A stretch of 8,087 bases of DNA from the NCBI GenBank assembly GCA_020434375.1, contig JAGRAY010000079.1:1-8087 (forward strand), given 5' to 3'. Both the position numbers and the translations under genes were made by a program. Positions within the stretch are counted from its first letter, which is position 1, and each line of letters opens with the position of its first letter. Shown here piece after piece: positions 5,703 through 8,087 of the stretch. The DNA comes from Bdellovibrionales bacterium (GTDB lineage: Bacteria > Bdellovibrionota_G > JALEGL01 > JAGRAY01). The notes under the pieces are model-generated. The model was not told where the DNA came from. It was given only the letters and a program-made list of their open reading frames with translations, and ran no database searches.

Positions 5703-6311
5703 ATGCTCGAAAATGCCTTACAATCTAGAGTGTTAGTATTAAATCGATCGTTTATGCCCATTCAAATCACGTCGGCAAAACGAGCGTTTTGTATGATTTA
5801 TCTCGGCATTGCAAAAGCGGTAGATCGAGAATATCAAACCTTTGATTTTGAGTCTTGGGCGCAACTACAGATACGACAAAACGATCAGGCTATTGGAATG
5901 ATCGGAAAACTGGTGAAAATTCCAAGGGTCATTTTGCTTCAGGTTTATGATCGAATGCCTAAAAAACAAATTCGATTTAGCCGATACAATATTTTTGCAA
6001 GAGATAAGAATATTTGCCAGTACTGTGGAAAACGCTTTTTTAGGGTTGATCTCAACTTAGACCACGTGATCCCTCGTTCTCGAGGTGGTGAGACGACTTG
6101 GGAAAATATTGTTTGTAGTTGCATTGCTTGTAATAGGAAAAAAGGGGGTAGAACTCCAAAAGAAGCCAGTATGAAATTGGTGAAAATTCCAAAGCGTCCA
6201 CATTGGACAGAATGTCTTAACCTGAAGCCTAATAGTCCACTTTTGAAAGAATGGCTTCCATTCCTAAATGTTGTAGACTTTTCATATTGGACCGTTGAAC
6301 TGGAGAAATAA
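5703..6311 (+). CDS. HNH endonuclease family protein
   Basis: A 202-residue protein with an HNH nuclease fold in its second half. It shows CQYC (105-108), the metal-binding LNLDHVIPRSRGG (117-129, His121 the expected general base), WENIV with Asn135, and the second zinc pair CIAC followed by Asn144 (140-144). The N-terminal domain (VLVLNRSFMPIQITSAKRAF, 10-29) is the part typical of a widespread stand-alone HNH family often found beside housekeeping genes. Its biological role is not established to my knowledge. Nothing nearby suggests restriction, toxin or intron homing. The short sequence KLVKIP occurs twice (69-74 and 158-163) and is identical over 15 bp in DNA. There is no usable Shine-Dalgarno. 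Three genes follow closely on the same strand, so it is probably the first gene of an operon. Confidence 0.88.
   Translation: MLENALQSRVLVLNRSFMPIQITSAKRAFCMIYLGIAKAVDREYQTFDFESWAQLQIRQNDQAIGMIGKLVKIPRVILLQVYDRMPKKQIRFSRYNIFARDKNICQYCGKRFFRVDLNLDHVIPRSRGGETTWENIVCSCIACNRKKGGRTPKEASMKLVKIPKRPHWTECLNLKPNSPLLKEWLPFLNVVDFSYWTVELEK
5911..6192 (+). repeat. 15-bp direct repeat within the HNH gene
   Basis: TGGTGAAAATTCCAA occurs at 5911-5925 and again at 6178-6192, in the same reading frame, each time encoding the core of KLVKIP. The two copies flank the zinc/HNH part of the gene, so recombination between them would remove that part in frame (267 bp, 89 codons). Confidence 0.6.
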
Positions 6312-6313
6312 AC

Positions 6314-6580
6314 ATGAATTTGATCAAAGATCGCGAAGCAGCAAAAAGATTGGCAAGAGCCATTGCCTCCGATCTTGCCCTTTACAACGAGGCAAAGATA
6401 CAACAAGGCATCGAGGAAGATAGCTTTTTTCAGATTCTTTCCAAAGAGTTGGAAGAAGGAAGAGCTCACTACGATGGCAAAGTAGATCCAGAACTTAGAA
6501 ACGAAACAAACTTTTATGACCTAGCTGTTGTGGATATTATTATTAAAAGAAAAGGTCATATCCGATCAAAAATTTGGTGA
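6314..6580 (+). CDS. Conserved small protein of unknown function (88 residues)
   Basis: An 88-residue acidic/basic helical protein without a signal or membrane segment. It resembles, from memory, a small uncharacterised protein frequent in deltaproteobacterial-type genomes. The features that look conserved are AAKRLARAIASDLALYNEAKI (9-29), then GIEEDSFFQILSKELEEGRAHY (32-53), a VDPEL segment (57-61) and a closing FYDLAVVDIIIKRKG (67-81). I cannot assign a function. A good ribosome binding site, GGAG at 6302-6305, lies 8 nt before the ATG, and only 2 nt separate it from the HNH stop. Its stop is 1 nt from the pgeF ATG. It is thus firmly embedded in the operon and probably expressed with its neighbours. 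Confidence 0.82.
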   Translation: MNLIKDREAAKRLARAIASDLALYNEAKIQQGIEEDSFFQILSKELEEGRAHYDGKVDPELRNETNFYDLAVVDIIIKRKGHIRSKIW

Positions 6581-6581
6581 T

Positions 6582-7358
6582 ATGTCGATTGAGCTGATCA
6601 CCGCTCCTAATTTGACGGCTATTGAGGGGCTTTTGCATGGATTCACAACACGAAAAGGTGGGCACAGTCAGGAATCTTTCGCGGCATTGAATTTGGGCTT
6701 TAATACAGGTGATGATGATCAACATGTTGAAGACAATTTACAGACACTTTGTCTTTATCTAGGAATATCTGCTGATCAAATTGCAACTTGCCGGCAAACT
6801 CATGGCAGCCAGAGCATAGTTGTCGAATCCGAAACGGATCTGGAGGAATTGTCTGCTATTTCTGCAGATATTATGCTTACTCAGGACAAGAGTCGTTTTT
6901 TGATGATGCGCACTGCTGACTGTTTCCCTTTGTTGGTCGTTGATCCTAGGCAAAGAATTATTTCTAATATTCATGCCGGATGGCGAGGTACATTGGCGCG
7001 AGTTGTGGTGAGTGCGATAAACATAATGAAGGCAGACTTTGGATGTGACCCTTCTGAACTGCAAGTAGCTATAGGGCCTGGGATTAGTATAAAACATTTT
7101 GAAGTATCACTTGGAATAGCTAACTTGTTTAAAGAGGCCGGCTTACTAAATTCGAATAACTTTTCTGAAACCGAGCATAGTGCATATCTCGATCTAGCTT
7201 TGATTAACTCGGATCAATTGATTGAAAGTGGTGTAATGTCCAAGCATATTTGGAACTCAAAGCTTTGCACGTATTCTGATCCTGCTCGATTTTATTCGTA
7301 CCGAAGAGATGGTCAACGCACGGGTCGCATGGCAAGTATTATTGGATGGAAGCCTTGA
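6582..7358 (+). CDS. pgeF: Peptidoglycan editing factor / multicopper polyphenol oxidase (YfiH) family
   Basis: A 258-residue member of the YfiH/PgeF (DUF152, 'laccase domain') family. In E. coli PgeF removes mistakes from muropeptide precursors, keeping L-Ser out of the L-Ala position; relatives show purine nucleoside phosphorylase or polyphenol oxidase activity in vitro. The zinc/active-site residues are His74 in CRQTHG, Cys113 in RTADCFPLLVVDP and His131 in NIHAGWRG. Further family marks are GFTTRKGGHS (20-29), LNLGFNTGD (37-45), AIGPGIS (163-169) and the C-terminal YSYRRDGQRTGRMASIIGW. The ATG at 6582 puts GFTTR at the usual distance from the start; an in-frame ATG at 6528 lies inside the preceding gene. 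The gap to that gene is 1 nt. The next gene probably starts within its last codons. Confidence 0.94.
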   Translation: MSIELITAPNLTAIEGLLHGFTTRKGGHSQESFAALNLGFNTGDDDQHVEDNLQTLCLYLGISADQIATCRQTHGSQSIVVESETDLEELSAISADIMLTQDKSRFLMMRTADCFPLLVVDPRQRIISNIHAGWRGTLARVVVSAINIMKADFGCDPSELQVAIGPGISIKHFEVSLGIANLFKEAGLLNSNNFSETEHSAYLDLALINSDQLIESGVMSKHIWNSKLCTYSDPARFYSYRRDGQRTGRMASIIGWKP

Positions 7359-8087
7359 GTCATCAAAAGCACTATTTGGTTTTTTCAGGGTTGGTTTTCA
7401 TGTTTTTAATCATGAGCTGCGCCAAAGCTCCTGCTAACCTTCCTGAAGGCAAAATGCATCAAAATAGAGTTGAGCAGAAACAGGAAGAACTTCAGAGACA
7501 AATAGAAGAACTCAAGCTTCAAATTAAACTCATGGAGGCAAAGTTAGCGTTAGTTGAAATTCCATCCAAACAAGAGAAAGTATACGAGCAATTGGAGGTT
7601 GCTAAGGTAGAAGATGACGAAAAATCGCCCATAAAAATTGAAGCACCTGTTCAATCAGGATTTTTAGGTGTTGGTCAAATCGACAGAACTAATTCCAAGA
7701 TCGTTCTTAGTAATCAAAACCTCAAAAATCAACAAAAGATTAAAGTAGGCAAATCAAAGTTTAAGGATGATGCTGAAGAGCTTTATACTAAAGCTTTTCA
7801 GATGTTTGAGAGTAAAAAGTATGGCGAAAGTATTGAAATGATGCAAATGTTTATTCGTAAATACCCGGAGCATTCGTATGCAGACAACGCTTTTTTTTGG
7901 ATAGGTGAAAGTAATTTCAGGCAACAGCACTATGATGTAGCGTTGGGCTACTTTTATGAAGTGGAAAAAAAATACCCCAAAGGCAACAAAGTTCCTGATG
8001 CATTATTAAAAATAGGAGCAAGTTATCGAGAACTGGGTAAAATGGGGCACGCAAAGAGTGCGTTTGAAAAAACAGTAAAAAAATATC
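7346..8087 (+). CDS. TPR lipoprotein, YbgF/CpoB-like (3' end beyond window)
   Basis: An open frame runs to the window edge, giving 247 codons. The N-terminus has a basic stretch and hydrophobic core (LVFSGLVFMFLIMS) ending in a lipobox with Cys25 (IMSC), so it is a probable lipoprotein. A coiled coil follows at about 40-71 (QKQEELQRQIEELKLQIKLM), then a polar linker to about 140. Three TPR-type repeats come next (about 143-176, 179-212 and 216-247), including KKYGESIEMMQMFIRKYP and DALLKIGASYRELG. Coiled coil plus TPR is the YbgF/CpoB plan; CpoB links Tol-Pal with peptidoglycan synthesis at division, but in E. coli it is a soluble periplasmic protein. BamD is a TPR lipoprotein alternative, yet lacks such a coiled coil. 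The start could be ATG 7346 (13-nt overlap with pgeF) or TTG 7355, which has GGA 8 nt upstream. Confidence 0.8.
   Translation, partial: MEALSHQKHYLVFSGLVFMFLIMSCAKAPANLPEGKMHQNRVEQKQEELQRQIEELKLQIKLMEAKLALVEIPSKQEKVYEQLEVAKVEDDEKSPIKIEAPVQSGFLGVGQIDRTNSKIVLSNQNLKNQQKIKVGKSKFKDDAEELYTKAFQMFESKKYGESIEMMQMFIRKYPEHSYADNAFFWIGESNFRQQHYDVALGYFYEVEKKYPKGNKVPDALLKIGASYRELGKMGHAKSAFEKTVKKY

Noticed and set aside
5945..6469. Long minus-strand open frame of 174 codons opposite the HNH gene and the 88-residue gene.
   Set aside because: It runs antisense to two well-supported coding regions, has no recognisable domain and no ribosome binding site. It is a shadow frame.
5703..7358. HNH nuclease with a small neighbour as a possible defence or toxin-antitoxin system.
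   Set aside because: The HNH protein belongs to a widespread stand-alone type. Its neighbours are housekeeping genes, and there is no methylase, helicase, recombinase or mobile-element border.

Overview
The window is a compact stretch of chromosome from a Gram-negative bacterium. Evidence for this is a lipoprotein with a lipobox followed by a coiled coil and TPRs of the YbgF/CpoB type, a DUF883 (ElaB/YqjD-like) membrane-anchored protein, and a hopanoid cyclase. Base composition is moderately AT-rich by eye. The mixture (squalene-hopene cyclase, MeaB-type GTPase, a CxxC/HNH endonuclease and an 88-residue protein that looks like one common in the old Deltaproteobacteria) suggests a deltaproteobacterial-type lineage. 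That is inference and cannot be settled from 8 kb.

Layout. (1) 130-725, plus strand: a DUF883 protein and a small multi-span membrane protein, overlapping by 1 nt and resembling an elaB/yqjD-yqjE pair. (2) 867-1238, plus strand: an unrecognised 123-residue protein behind a near-consensus sigma70 promoter whose predicted transcription start falls on its ATG. (3) 1219-1803, minus strand: coaE, overlapping gene 2 tail to tail and standing head to head with purQ across only 21 bp. (4) 1825-3494, plus strand: purQ then meaB, overlapping by 1 nt. (5) 3416-5443, minus strand: a complete squalene-hopene cyclase overlapping the end of meaB by 79 bp. (6) 5444-5702: an intergenic region with a 12-bp palindrome and a widely spaced 10-bp inverted repeat. 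(7) 5703-8087, plus strand: a tightly packed set of HNH endonuclease, 88-residue conserved protein, pgeF, and a TPR lipoprotein cut by the window edge.

The genes serve several general pathways: CoA synthesis (coaE), purine synthesis (purQ), care of a B12-dependent acyl-CoA mutase (meaB), hopanoid membrane lipids (shc), and peptidoglycan or envelope quality (pgeF and the TPR lipoprotein). purQ, meaB and shc each stand apart from their usual partners, at least within this window. I see no rRNA, tRNA, CRISPR array, insertion sequence or prophage, and no convincing defence system.

The most notable signals concern gene expression. Several starts lack a Shine-Dalgarno sequence and have promoter-like elements that would leave a 0-6 nt leader, while other genes in the window have good ribosome binding sites. 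Convergent and divergent neighbours are packed so closely that promoters or 3' ends must lie inside the adjoining gene. The two small unknown proteins are the main candidates for new biology.
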